A stretch of 64,000 nt of DNA from Clostridiales bacterium. GTDB taxonomy: Bacteria > Bacillota > Dethiobacteria > Dethiobacterales > Dethiobacteraceae. The position numbers and the translations under genes are program-made. The stretch is taken from positions 1 through 64,000 of the forward strand of contig JAGXRM010000027.1 of the NCBI GenBank assembly GCA_018335855.1. Reading direction: 5' to 3'. This document shows, one piece after another, positions 56,689 through 64,000 of the stretch (positions are counted from its first letter, which is position 1; every line of letters begins with the position of its first letter). The notes under the pieces were generated by a model. That model ran no database searches and was not told where the DNA came from. It was given only the letters and a program-made list of their open reading frames with translations.

Positions 56689-57711
56689 TTACTGTAATGT
56701 ATCAAGATTTTCCCTGGTGGGGACATAATTCCAGTTCTTCGGTCTGCTAAATGATGATGGGAAACTGACTCCCGCAGCAAACTGAGGAGCTTTGTCCCGG
56801 ACCAGCACTTCTATTTCCATAACTCCGGGGATTTCCGTTAGGGTAAGAGCCAACTGATCACGAATTTGATCTGCCGCCACCTGCCCGCCAACGGCGGTTG
56901 AAAAATCACCGGCCATCCGGATCGTTACTTTCCCGCCTGTGACAGTTACATTTTCCAGTGCAACGGAGCGAGGAATAGCACTAAACAGCGGGCTTCCCGG
57001 CGCCGGGCCTGTTATAAGCTCTTCCACTGTCCGGTCCACAACCTGACCGGTCTTGCCGATTACCCGTGTAACAGGGACATAAAACGCGTCTTGGGTAGTT
57101 TGATACAAGTAATATAGCGTAATCCTTTCTGTCTGGGCAGCATCTTGGGCTTCCTCGGCAATCTCCAGATTTAAGCCGTTATATCGGCTAAAGGGCTCTG
57201 AGGCGGCCATCCCTCCCGGCAGCGTCCCAAGATTGTTCCCTTCTACCAGAAATTCCACGCGGTTTACTGTGGGAAACTCAGTGAGCGTAAATACCAATCC
57301 GTAGATGTAGTTTCTTTCATTATTCACATCATAATTCAAGAAGGTACGATTAAAATCAACCCGGGCCAAGCCGTCCCGAATTGTCATTCCGAGAACTTCT
57401 GTCCCGGCGGGAAGAAGAGGAGCCAAGCCTAAAGCTGCTATTGCCAGTGGTACTTGCCCCTCTTCAGTATAGCCCAGCGTAGCCCTGGCAATTCCCTCCT
57501 GCCAGGGAATGTTGTATCGGACTGGAACAATAACCCGCCAACTGCTGTCCGGAAAATAAAACACGGTTTCCCTTAATTGAGAATCTTTCTGCGGAAGCCT
57601 GTCCTCTTGCTGCGGTACCGGCTCCGTTGTCTTTTTCTCCCAGAAAGAACAGCCGTTTAACAGTGGTGTTAAAACCAATAGTAATCCAATAAAGAAAATT
57701 GCTTTTCGCAT
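56689..57711 (-). CDS. gerM: GerM-like spore/sporulation lipoprotein with two GerMN domains
   Basis: This 340-residue lipoprotein has a signal ending LLNGC (Cys21) and two GerMN domains of about 95 residues (about 75-170 and about 210-315; each has a VKT/RVDF-type central strand such as DGLARVDFNRTFLNY and GKVTIRMAGDFS). Bacillus GerM is needed for sporulation and germination, forming a ring between the forespore and mother-cell membranes. The adjacency to rph and rdgB is as in Bacillus. Confidence 0.9.
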   Translation of the reverse strand: MRKAIFFIGLLLVLTPLLNGCSFWEKKTTEPVPQQEDRLPQKDSQLRETVFYFPDSSWRVIVPVRYNIPWQEGIARATLGYTEEGQVPLAIAALGLAPLLPAGTEVLGMTIRDGLARVDFNRTFLNYDVNNERNYIYGLVFTLTEFPTVNRVEFLVEGNNLGTLPGGMAASEPFSRYNGLNLEIAEEAQDAAQTERITLYYLYQTTQDAFYVPVTRVIGKTGQVVDRTVEELITGPAPGSPLFSAIPRSVALENVTVTGGKVTIRMAGDFSTAVGGQVAADQIRDQLALTLTEIPGVMEIEVLVRDKAPQFAAGVSFPSSFSRPKNWNYVPTRENLDTLQ

Positions 57712-57799
57712 TGATCTTCCCCCCGCTTCTTTTTTAAAATATTATGAACGGGATAGGAAAGATATGCCACTTTTAAGGGGATGAATACTGGCACGCCGA

Positions 57800-58324
57800 T
57801 TATTTTGCCTTGATTTTACTAAAATAACCCCCGAAAATCTGTCTTGTGTCCATCACACTGACAAACGCATCTTTATCAATTTGTCGGGCCAAACCGATAA
57901 AACAGGGTAGGTCTTTTCTCTTTAACAGTATGTGCAGTATCTGGTGTGTTCCCTGCTTGCCACATCCTTCAAGAACTGTGACACCAAAACCCTGATCCCG
58001 CATCTTTTCTGCCATGAGATCAGAATTTTCAAGGGAAATAACCTGGGCCGTGGCAAACCCGATCGCCAACCGCTCTTCAACCCGGCTCCCCACGAAGTTG
58101 CCCGTAGCAAAACCCAGAGCATACACAATCAGACGAAGAGGTTCATTCAGGCTGCCGATTACCTGCCCCAGTGCCAGAATATAAATGATGACCTCAAAAA
58201 AGCCGATAACAGCAGCATTGATAGATTTACCCCGCATTAACATAAGAATTCGCATTGTAGACAGCGTAACATCGCTGACTCTGGCGAAAAATATAAATAA
58301 ATAACCCAATACAAGTATCCACAT
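57800..58324 (-). CDS. DUF5698/DUF2179 membrane protein (UPF0316)
   Basis: This 174-residue protein has three N-terminal membrane helices (YLFIFFARVSDVTLSTMRIL... and VIGFFEVIIYILALGQV, then a third at about 65-85) and a C-terminal soluble DUF2179 domain of about 80 residues (FGVTVLEGCGKQGTHQILHI, FVSVMDTRQIFGGYF). Function is unknown. ATG 58324 is chosen because AAGGGTGA precedes it; a GTG at 58333 overlaps that site. It lies 54 nt downstream of disA, suggesting co-expression. Confidence 0.85.
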   Translation of the reverse strand: MWILVLGYLFIFFARVSDVTLSTMRILMLMRGKSINAAVIGFFEVIIYILALGQVIGSLNEPLRLIVYALGFATGNFVGSRVEERLAIGFATAQVISLENSDLMAEKMRDQGFGVTVLEGCGKQGTHQILHILLKRKDLPCFIGLARQIDKDAFVSVMDTRQIFGGYFSKIKAK

Positions 58325-58378
58325 AAAACTCACCCTTTTATTTAACCTTAGGCCACTTATTCTTTGGCACTATTATTT

Positions 58379-59452
58379 TTATAGGTGCCGTTCGACAAAT
58401 ATCTGTTCCCGTAAACGCTGTAAGCCCATACGAATTGCTCTGGCCCGAACATCACCAATACCGTCTACGTCGTCCAATAACTGTTCATCCGCGTCCATTA
58501 CACCCTTAAGAGTACTGAAACGGGCAATTACGTTTTCAATGACAGTCATGGGTAGTCGTGGAATTTTATCTAACACCCGGTAACCCCTCGGAGTGGCAGG
58601 TAAATCTGCCACCGTTGCGTTGGCATGACCCAGCATTTTTGCCAGACCATGATTATCCGACAGTCCTTCTCCCGGATCCTGACGCATTTTGGCTAACACA
58701 ACTTCCGGATTCATATTTTCATCCACACTGTAATCACGGATTAACAGTTGCGCTTCTTCTTCCACATTTCTTAACAATTCTTCCAGGTGCATTTCTATCA
58801 GGCGTCCTTCTGTACCTAATTCCACAATATAGTGATCAATCAACTGCGCGACGCGGAGTAGCATTTCCACACGCCTTAACACAATAAATACATCATTATA
58901 GCTGACCAGGTCTTCAAATTCCAGAGCGCTTAGGTTTACCAGTGTCTGCTGCAGGACATTCCTGTATTTTTCCAACGTCTGCAGTGCTTGGTTAGCCTTA
59001 TTTAGTATAACACCCACATCCCGTAAAGCGTAGCGGATTTGGCCCTGGTAAACGGTAATGATATTACGGCGCTGAGAAATTGAGATGACAACTTCACCTG
59101 TCTGCCGGGCAACCCGTTCCGCCGTGCGGTGCCGGATACCTGTTTCCTGAGAGGGGATTGTAGGGTCCGGGTTTAACTGGGCATTGGCATACATAATTTT
59201 CCTGCACTGTGAACAAAGGATAATAGCGCCATCAAGCTTGGCTAATTCATACAGCCTGGCAGGTGTCAAATCCACATCGAGCTTGAAACCGCCTTCCATC
59301 ATATCTTCAATTTTAGAATTCCAGCCCATGATAATCAGAGCACCAGTTCTGGCACCCAGAATATTTTCCAACGCTTCCCTGATTTGAGTCCCCGGTGCTA
59401 AACGGCGCAGGATGACTATTAATTGCTGCTCATCGTCTGTTTTCTTTTTCAA
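58379..59452 (-). CDS. disA: DNA integrity scanning diadenylate cyclase DisA
   Basis: The 357-residue enzyme makes c-di-AMP and scans DNA for lesions, delaying sporulation on damage. The DAC domain has DGAIILC (about 75-81) and the RHRTAER motif (about 107-113); a helical spine follows, and the C-terminus holds a helix-hairpin-helix DNA-binding domain (LDDVDGIGDVRARAIRMGL). The start is TTG at 59452 with GGGAGG 9 nt upstream, inside the radA end. The radA-disA pair is conserved in Firmicutes. Confidence 0.96.
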   Translation of the reverse strand: MKKKTDDEQQLIVILRRLAPGTQIREALENILGARTGALIIMGWNSKIEDMMEGGFKLDVDLTPARLYELAKLDGAIILCSQCRKIMYANAQLNPDPTIPSQETGIRHRTAERVARQTGEVVISISQRRNIITVYQGQIRYALRDVGVILNKANQALQTLEKYRNVLQQTLVNLSALEFEDLVSYNDVFIVLRRVEMLLRVAQLIDHYIVELGTEGRLIEMHLEELLRNVEEEAQLLIRDYSVDENMNPEVVLAKMRQDPGEGLSDNHGLAKMLGHANATVADLPATPRGYRVLDKIPRLPMTVIENVIARFSTLKGVMDADEQLLDDVDGIGDVRARAIRMGLQRLREQIFVERHL

Positions 59453-59457
59453 CTTCT

Positions 59458-60813
59458 CTACCCTCCCGTCCTAACCGCCTCATCCAGAGTGGAAACACCA
59501 ACTAATTCAAATCCGGCACGTTCACGCAAACCCGCCATGCTGTATTTGGGGACGACTGCCCGGCCAAAACCCAGTCGTGCTCCTTCATGCAATCTCACTT
59601 CCAGAAGCGGAATTCCCCGGATTTCTCCTGCCAGGCCCACTTCACCCAGGAAGAGCGTGTCAAGAGGCATTGGAATATCCCGGAATGAACTAGCCAGGCT
59701 TGCGGCCACCGCTAAATCCACAGACGGCTCCAGCAAACGCACCCCGCCAACCACATTGACAAAAACGTCATAATCCATGATATGCATACCAACATGCCGC
59801 TCCAATACTGCCAGTATTAAAGATACACGATTTAAATCCAATCCTGTAGACATGCGGCGGGGATTCCCAAATTTACTGGCTGTGACCAGCGCCTGAATTT
59901 CAACAAGTAACGGCCTGGTTCCCTCCATGGTTGCCGTAACGACAGAACCCGACGCATTCTTTGGCCGCTGGGACAGGAGCCATTCGGACGGATTTGCCAC
60001 CTCACGCAACCCGGAGGCGTCCATGGTAAAAATACCAATTTCATGAGTAGAGCCGAAGCGGTTTTTGACCGCTCGCAAAATTCGGTATAGATGATGCCTG
60101 TCTCCCTCAAAGTAGAGAACACTGTCAACCATATGTTCCAACAACCGGGGTCCGGCAATCTGGCCCTCTTTTGTAACATGGCCGATAATTAAAATGGCAA
60201 CCTGCTGCCGTTTGGCCAATCGCATCAGTGCCGCTGTTGATTCCTTCAACTGGCTGACGCTGCCTGCAGCAGACGTTAATTCAGGCCGGTACACGGTTTG
60301 GATGGAATCTACAACCAGAACATCAGGCTTAATAGACAGAACCTGTTCCTCCAGTACATTCATATCCGTTTCAGCCAGGATTAATAAATTCAGTGTATTC
60401 ACCTGAAGTCGCCTGGCCCTCATTTTTAGTTGTGTCGGCGACTCTTCTCCCGTCACATACAACACTTTTTTCCCGGAAGCTCCCAGACCCTGCGCAGCCT
60501 GCAAAACCAGTGTGGATTTACCAATACCCGGGTCTCCTCCAATCAAGACAAGAGAGCCGGGGACAATCCCACCGCCCAGAACACGGTCAAACTCACCGCA
60601 ACCGGTAAAAAACCGCAGATCCTCTTCCGTACCGCGCATCTCAGCGAGTGTTTCAATTCTTGCCTTTCCACCGGGTGAAGCCTTCCCGGTTACCGGTTGG
60701 CGCAACTCCTCCACCATTTGGTTCCATTCATCGCAACCCGGACACCTGCCCAGCCATTTTGGCGATTCATATCCGCAACCTGTACAAAAATAAACGGTTT
60801 TTCCCCTTACCAA
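59458..60813 (-). CDS. radA: DNA repair protein RadA/Sms
   Basis: This 451-residue RecA-like branch-migration ATPase has an N-terminal C4 zinc finger (CTGCGYESPKWLGRCPGC), Walker A IGGDPGIGKSTL at about 93-104, the RadA-specific KNRFGSTHEIG motif, and a C-terminal Lon-like domain (GLDLNRVSLILAVLERH, VNVVGGVRLLEPSVDLAVA). The start is TTG at 60813 with GGGGTGA upstream. disA follows after 5 nt; in Bacillus DisA and RadA also interact functionally. Confidence 0.96.
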   Translation of the reverse strand: MVRGKTVYFCTGCGYESPKWLGRCPGCDEWNQMVEELRQPVTGKASPGGKARIETLAEMRGTEEDLRFFTGCGEFDRVLGGGIVPGSLVLIGGDPGIGKSTLVLQAAQGLGASGKKVLYVTGEESPTQLKMRARRLQVNTLNLLILAETDMNVLEEQVLSIKPDVLVVDSIQTVYRPELTSAAGSVSQLKESTAALMRLAKRQQVAILIIGHVTKEGQIAGPRLLEHMVDSVLYFEGDRHHLYRILRAVKNRFGSTHEIGIFTMDASGLREVANPSEWLLSQRPKNASGSVVTATMEGTRPLLVEIQALVTASKFGNPRRMSTGLDLNRVSLILAVLERHVGMHIMDYDVFVNVVGGVRLLEPSVDLAVAASLASSFRDIPMPLDTLFLGEVGLAGEIRGIPLLEVRLHEGARLGFGRAVVPKYSMAGLRERAGFELVGVSTLDEAVRTGG

Positions 60814-60876
60814 GACTTCACCCCATTTTTTCCTCTATTTCCAGCCTATTTTATTTCCCGGCTGTAGTCAAGAGCT

Positions 60877-61080
60877 TCAGACAAAGTACAGTAATTTTCC
60901 CTGCGGAAAATACTGGGGGAGCAAGTCCGTGAAAAATAATTTTGCTTCTTCCATCTCTTCTTTTGCATACAGATATTTTCCGTAGCCGAACTGTCCGAAT
61001 TTAAATCGGCGCTCACCTTCATCCAAAGGCAAATCAGATCCCGGGAAAATTGCGTTGATATTCGCTTTCCCCCGTACTGT
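60877..61080 (-). pseudogene. splB: 3' remnant of spore photoproduct lyase
   Basis: About 65 codons read as the extreme C-terminus of SplB: FPGSDLPLDEGERRFKFGQF, then GYGKYLYAKEEM, LPQYFPQGKLLYFV and stop. This aligns well with remembered Bacillus SplB (YPKTKLELDEEKRRYKWGRY... and FFPNAKIEYF). The radical SAM core with its CxxxCxxC and catalytic Cys is missing. The open frame upstream (to 61137) runs through the terminator of the ABC operon and so is not a real start. It is a gene stump left by a deletion between the ABC operon and radA. Confidence 0.8.
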
Positions 61081-61084
61081 AAAG

Positions 61085-61131
61085 CGAAGAAAAAACACCC
61101 CTTTTCGGCTAGCTTGCCCGAAAGAGGTGTT
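61085..61131 (-). terminator. Terminator after the ABC transporter operon
   Basis: AACACCCCTTTTCGG (61094-61108) pairs with CCGAAAGAGGTGTT (61118-61131) with one mismatch and one bulge, followed by TTTTTTCTT on the minus strand. Confidence 0.8.
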
Positions 61132-61154
61132 CTTCACTCAATGCCATTATAGAG

Positions 61155-62402
61155 TTAAATAAAGCGCAACGCTTCGGCGGGATCCAGTTTTGACGCCTGC
61201 CGGGCAGGATACAGACTGGCCAACGCACCGATGAAAAGAGCCAGCAGCACAGCTCCAAAGAAGATATCTGCTCTCCATGGTACGGTAATTTCCATGCCGG
61301 ACAAGAGCGGCCCTGTTATCCGTGCCGCCACCATTCCCGCCACATATCCGATGACACCGCCGATTAGGCTAACCATGGCACCTTCCATGAGAATAATTTT
61401 AGTTACGTGGCTTTTGCGAAAGCCGATGGCACGAAAGATGCCTATTTCACGGGTTCGTTCGCGGACGGCACCGGACATAGTCAGGGTGACCACCAACATG
61501 CCTACAAAAAGCACAAGAATGGATACGGATGCACCAAAACGTGTCAGCCTGGTCAGCATCTCATCCCGACCCAGCGCCGCTTGACGCAAGCTGGTTACCT
61601 CAGCTTGGGGCAGAGCGCCTACCAGTTGAGCAAGCAACGTGGCCTCTGAACCCAGGCTATAGTCGGCAGACACTTCAATCACAGTCACCTCACCGGGGCG
61701 CTGCAGAATCTCCTGGGACACCGCCAAATTCATCAACACCTGGTTATCCTCAGCAGAGCCCATCTCCTCTAGTAGCGCAAAGACCTGAAACTCCCTGCCA
61801 GCAATCTCCAGCGTATCACCGGGCATTACGCCTAATTCTTCTGCAATGGCGGCGCCCAGTAACACTTCACCGTCGGTTAATATCAGCGTGCTAATATCTT
61901 CACGGGCCAAGTTTAGTTTCTCATAATCCATCTCGCCGGCATCACCGGTAACCAGAATTGTTTCTCCCATCTCACCGGGCTGTTGTAACCGGAACCAGGG
62001 TTTAATGGTAAACTCGCTCTGTAAGTCACTGCCCGCGACAATCACGTTTCTGCCGCCTGTGTGAGCCACTCCCAGTAACTTTGGCGCCACAGCCCGCACC
62101 ATCTGACGGGCAGGAATTTCATTTATTTTATCCACATCTGCCATTGACAGCTTTTCCACATCAAAAAGAACTTCAGGGATGGTAATTCCACCGTAAGAAA
62201 ATGCCAGTTCACCCGTGTCCGGCGTAATTACGATATTTGCGCCAAACTCCGCCATTTGCCGCGTCATTTGCTCTTTCATGCTCTCCACCACATTATAAAC
62301 GGAAACGATGGTGGCAATGCCGATGACCAGACCCAGCACAACAAAAACCATTTTGGATTTACGCCGGCGGAGGTTATTTATAGCAATTTGAAATAAAGTC
62401 AT
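61155..62402 (-). CDS. FtsX/MacB-type ABC transporter permease
   Basis: This 415-residue permease has four membrane segments: one at the N-terminus (about 18-40) and three in the last 130 residues. A large extracytoplasmic MacB-PCD-like domain lies between. The FtsX domain shows TREIGIFRAIGFRKSHVTKIILMEG and the ending LYPARQASKLDPAEALRFI. It would pair with the ATPase encoded directly upstream (12-nt gap). It resembles the partial permease at the right edge, including EFTIKPWF/EFTMKPWF and identical PVEALRFI-type ends, so they are duplicates and may form a heterodimer. Confidence 0.92.
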   Translation of the reverse strand: MTLFQIAINNLRRRKSKMVFVVLGLVIGIATIVSVYNVVESMKEQMTRQMAEFGANIVITPDTGELAFSYGGITIPEVLFDVEKLSMADVDKINEIPARQMVRAVAPKLLGVAHTGGRNVIVAGSDLQSEFTIKPWFRLQQPGEMGETILVTGDAGEMDYEKLNLAREDISTLILTDGEVLLGAAIAEELGVMPGDTLEIAGREFQVFALLEEMGSAEDNQVLMNLAVSQEILQRPGEVTVIEVSADYSLGSEATLLAQLVGALPQAEVTSLRQAALGRDEMLTRLTRFGASVSILVLFVGMLVVTLTMSGAVRERTREIGIFRAIGFRKSHVTKIILMEGAMVSLIGGVIGYVAGMVAARITGPLLSGMEITVPWRADIFFGAVLLALFIGALASLYPARQASKLDPAEALRFI

Positions 62403-62414
62403 TATGCACCTCCG

Positions 62415-63131
62415 TTATCTGGCTTTCCTGGTAGCAAGCTGCAGGATTTCCGCCTTATCTGTACATAACTGTCCATCTTTCATAATGATGGTCCGACCCA
62501 TGGAAGTAGTATTCTCCGGGTTATGGGTAACCATCAGAATGGTCAGACCTTCACTGTTAAGTTCATGGAAAAGAGCCATGATTTCCTCTCCGGTTCGGGT
62601 ATCCAAACTGCCCGTGGGCTCATCGGCCAAAACAAGCGGCGGTTCGTTCACTATAGCACGGGCAATGGCTACCCGTTCCTGCTCACCGCCGGACATTTGG
62701 TTGGGCAGCCGGTTCATCTTTCCGGCCAGTCCCACCCGGGCAAGGACGTGTTCCGCCATTTCCCTTTTCTGTCTACCGGAATGGCTGGTCGTCGTCAAAG
62801 GCAGCATTACATTCTCCATAGCCGTCAAATACGGAATTAACTGGAATTGCTGAAATACAAACCCCAGATATTCCCGACGAAAATCGGCCCGCTTCTCCTG
62901 GGAAAGAGCATACAAATCAATCCCGTCAATTTCAATTTTACCGGTAGATGGGGGGTTTAACCCGCCGATGATGCTAAGAAGCGTACTTTTACCTGAGCCT
63001 GATTGGCCCATGACAGCCACCGATTCCCCTTTGTAGATTTCCAGGCTGACACCGCGGAGCGCTTCCACTTCATCTCCGAACGATTTATATGTCTTCCTTA
63101 AATTGTCTGTTTTAATGAGTACTTCTGACAT
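62415..63131 (-). CDS. ABC transporter ATP-binding protein (LolD/MacB type)
   Basis: This 238-residue ATPase has Walker A MGQSGSGKSTLL (about 40-51), the Q-loop FVFQQFQLIPYLT, signature NQMSGGEQERVAIARA, Walker B LVLADEPTGSLD and switch His in VTHNPENT. It belongs to the MacB/LolCDE/FtsE-like group that works with FtsX-type permeases for export of lipoproteins, peptides or drugs, or for envelope signalling. It sits between two paralogous permease genes. Confidence 0.95.
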   Translation of the reverse strand: MSEVLIKTDNLRKTYKSFGDEVEALRGVSLEIYKGESVAVMGQSGSGKSTLLSIIGGLNPPSTGKIEIDGIDLYALSQEKRADFRREYLGFVFQQFQLIPYLTAMENVMLPLTTTSHSGRQKREMAEHVLARVGLAGKMNRLPNQMSGGEQERVAIARAIVNEPPLVLADEPTGSLDTRTGEEIMALFHELNSEGLTILMVTHNPENTTSMGRTIIMKDGQLCTDKAEILQLATRKAR

Positions 63132-63154
63132 GTTCTTCCTCCCTTTCCCCGTCC

Positions 63155-64000
63155 TTAGATGAAGCGGAGCGCTTCAACCGGATCCAGTCGAGCAGCTTTC
63201 AATGCCGGATAAATACTGGCAGCAACTGAGAGCGCCGCGGCCAGGATAACTGAGGGTAATATCATTTCCGTATTCCAGGGTACGCCAACACTCATTTGTG
63301 CCAAAAACGGCCCGGCCGCACGGGCAACCACATTTCCCACAACAAAGCCGATGATACCGCCTAAAACACTGACCATAACCGCTTCAAGCAAAATAATCTG
63401 CATCACATGCATCTGGCGAAATCCGATGGCCCTGAAAATGCCGATTTCCCGGGTCCGTTCATTTACCGATGATAGCATGGTGGTTAACACAACCAGGGCG
63501 GCGATCAACAGAACCACTCCTGACAAAGCAATGCCGAAAGAACTAAAGCGATCAATGGTTTCTTCACGAACAAGGGCAGCCTGCCTGAGCGCCGTGACCC
63601 GTCCGTTTGGCAACACATCTGTTAATTGCGCCACAATTTCTTCCACAGGGCAGAAGTTGCAGTATGCCGACACTTCAATCATGGAGAATTCGCCGGGGCG
63701 TCCGAGCAGTCCTTGCACAACGAGTAAGTTGCCGTACATCAATCCGTCTTCCTCGGTACCAAGCTCGTTTAATACACCAAAGACCCTAAATTCCCTGCCG
63801 TTTACAGTCATTGTGTCACCGGGTGCCACACCAAATGCACGGGCCGCACTACTGCCAAGCAGGAGAGAATCTTCGGGAATATCAAGGAGGGCCAAGTCCC
63901 TCACTTTCTGTCCGGGAGCTAAACCGGCCTGTTCACGCAATGAAAACCATGGTTTCATTGTAAATTCCCGCTTTGTGTCCACACCGACAAGGAGCGCGTT
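63155..64000 (-). CDS. FtsX/MacB-type ABC permease, partial at window edge
   Basis: The frame is open to the right edge (it continues N-A-L-L-V-G upstream of the GTG at 63982), so only the C-terminal 281 codons are present. It contains part of the extracytoplasmic domain, with an odd CNFCPVEE Cys pair, and the three C-terminal helices with TREIGIFRAIGFRQMHVMQIILLE and the ending ARLDPVEALRFI. It is a paralog of the permease at 61155-62402. The ATPase gene follows after 23 nt. Confidence 0.9.
   Translation of the reverse strand, partial: NALLVGVDTKREFTMKPWFSLREQAGLAPGQKVRDLALLDIPEDSLLLGSSAARAFGVAPGDTMTVNGREFRVFGVLNELGTEEDGLMYGNLLVVQGLLGRPGEFSMIEVSAYCNFCPVEEIVAQLTDVLPNGRVTALRQAALVREETIDRFSSFGIALSGVVLLIAALVVLTTMLSSVNERTREIGIFRAIGFRQMHVMQIILLEAVMVSVLGGIIGFVVGNVVARAAGPFLAQMSVGVPWNTEMILPSVILAAALSVAASIYPALKAARLDPVEALRFI

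Overview
The window looks like a chromosomal segment of a low-to-medium-GC, endospore-forming Clostridia-type Firmicute. Evidence: spo0B next to obgE, the spoIVFA/spoIVFB pair, gerM, lonB, disA next to radA, a prp gene with an L27 that carries a cleavable N-terminus, and a 3' remnant of spore photoproduct lyase. A full Rnf complex and an Mrp/Mbh-like antiporter cluster point to an anaerobe that lives on ion gradients; a (halo)alkaliphilic relative of Dethiobacter would fit, but that is inference. All intact genes from 3.2 kb rightwards lie on the minus strand, so transcription runs right to left.

Layout. 1-3.1 kb: a decayed accessory patch with a transposase fragment fused in frame to another gene's 3' end, an aminotransferase remnant, an unassigned broken reading frame, and a serine recombinase lacking an internal block. 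3.1-13.9 kb: tRNA-Ala, then rsfS, an LCP-like protein, yqeK, an RRM protein, nadD, obgE, spo0B, rpmA, prp, rplU, rng and two radical-SAM-associated genes. 14-24.6 kb: spoIVFBA, rodA, minEDC, mrdA, mreDCB, radC, maf (cell shape, division, sporulation). 24.6-40.3 kb: a bioenergetic region with a Gx-type transporter, ApbE, a ten-subunit Mrp/Mbh-like antiporter operon headed by moaC, the Rnf operon (rnfCDGEAB) and a flavin-binding lipoprotein. 40.5-52.8 kb: folC, valS, engB and a proteostasis cluster (lon, lonB, clpX, clpP, tig). 52.8-54.4 kb: five tRNAs in two groups, interleaved with a DUF488 remnant and a frameshifted MFS remnant. 54.4-64 kb: amidohydrolase, rdgB, rph, gerM, a DUF2179-type membrane protein, disA, radA, the splB remnant, and an ABC exporter with two paralogous FtsX-like permeases, one cut by the window edge.

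How it fits together. Rnf would couple ferredoxin:NAD+ electron transfer to ion pumping. ApbE would attach FMN to RnfG (two FMN domains), RnfD and the lipoprotein. The Mrp/Mbh-like complex would exchange Na+ and H+ using the same gradients. It has its own sigma-A-like promoter, separate from rnf. Its largest antiporter subunit carries five 25-residue tandem repeats where NuoL and MrpA have the lateral helix; this is the most unusual coding feature in the window.

Start codons were moved from the longest open frame where a clear Shine-Dalgarno sequence supported a downstream start. Family assignments rest on motif recognition by eye; no database search was run.
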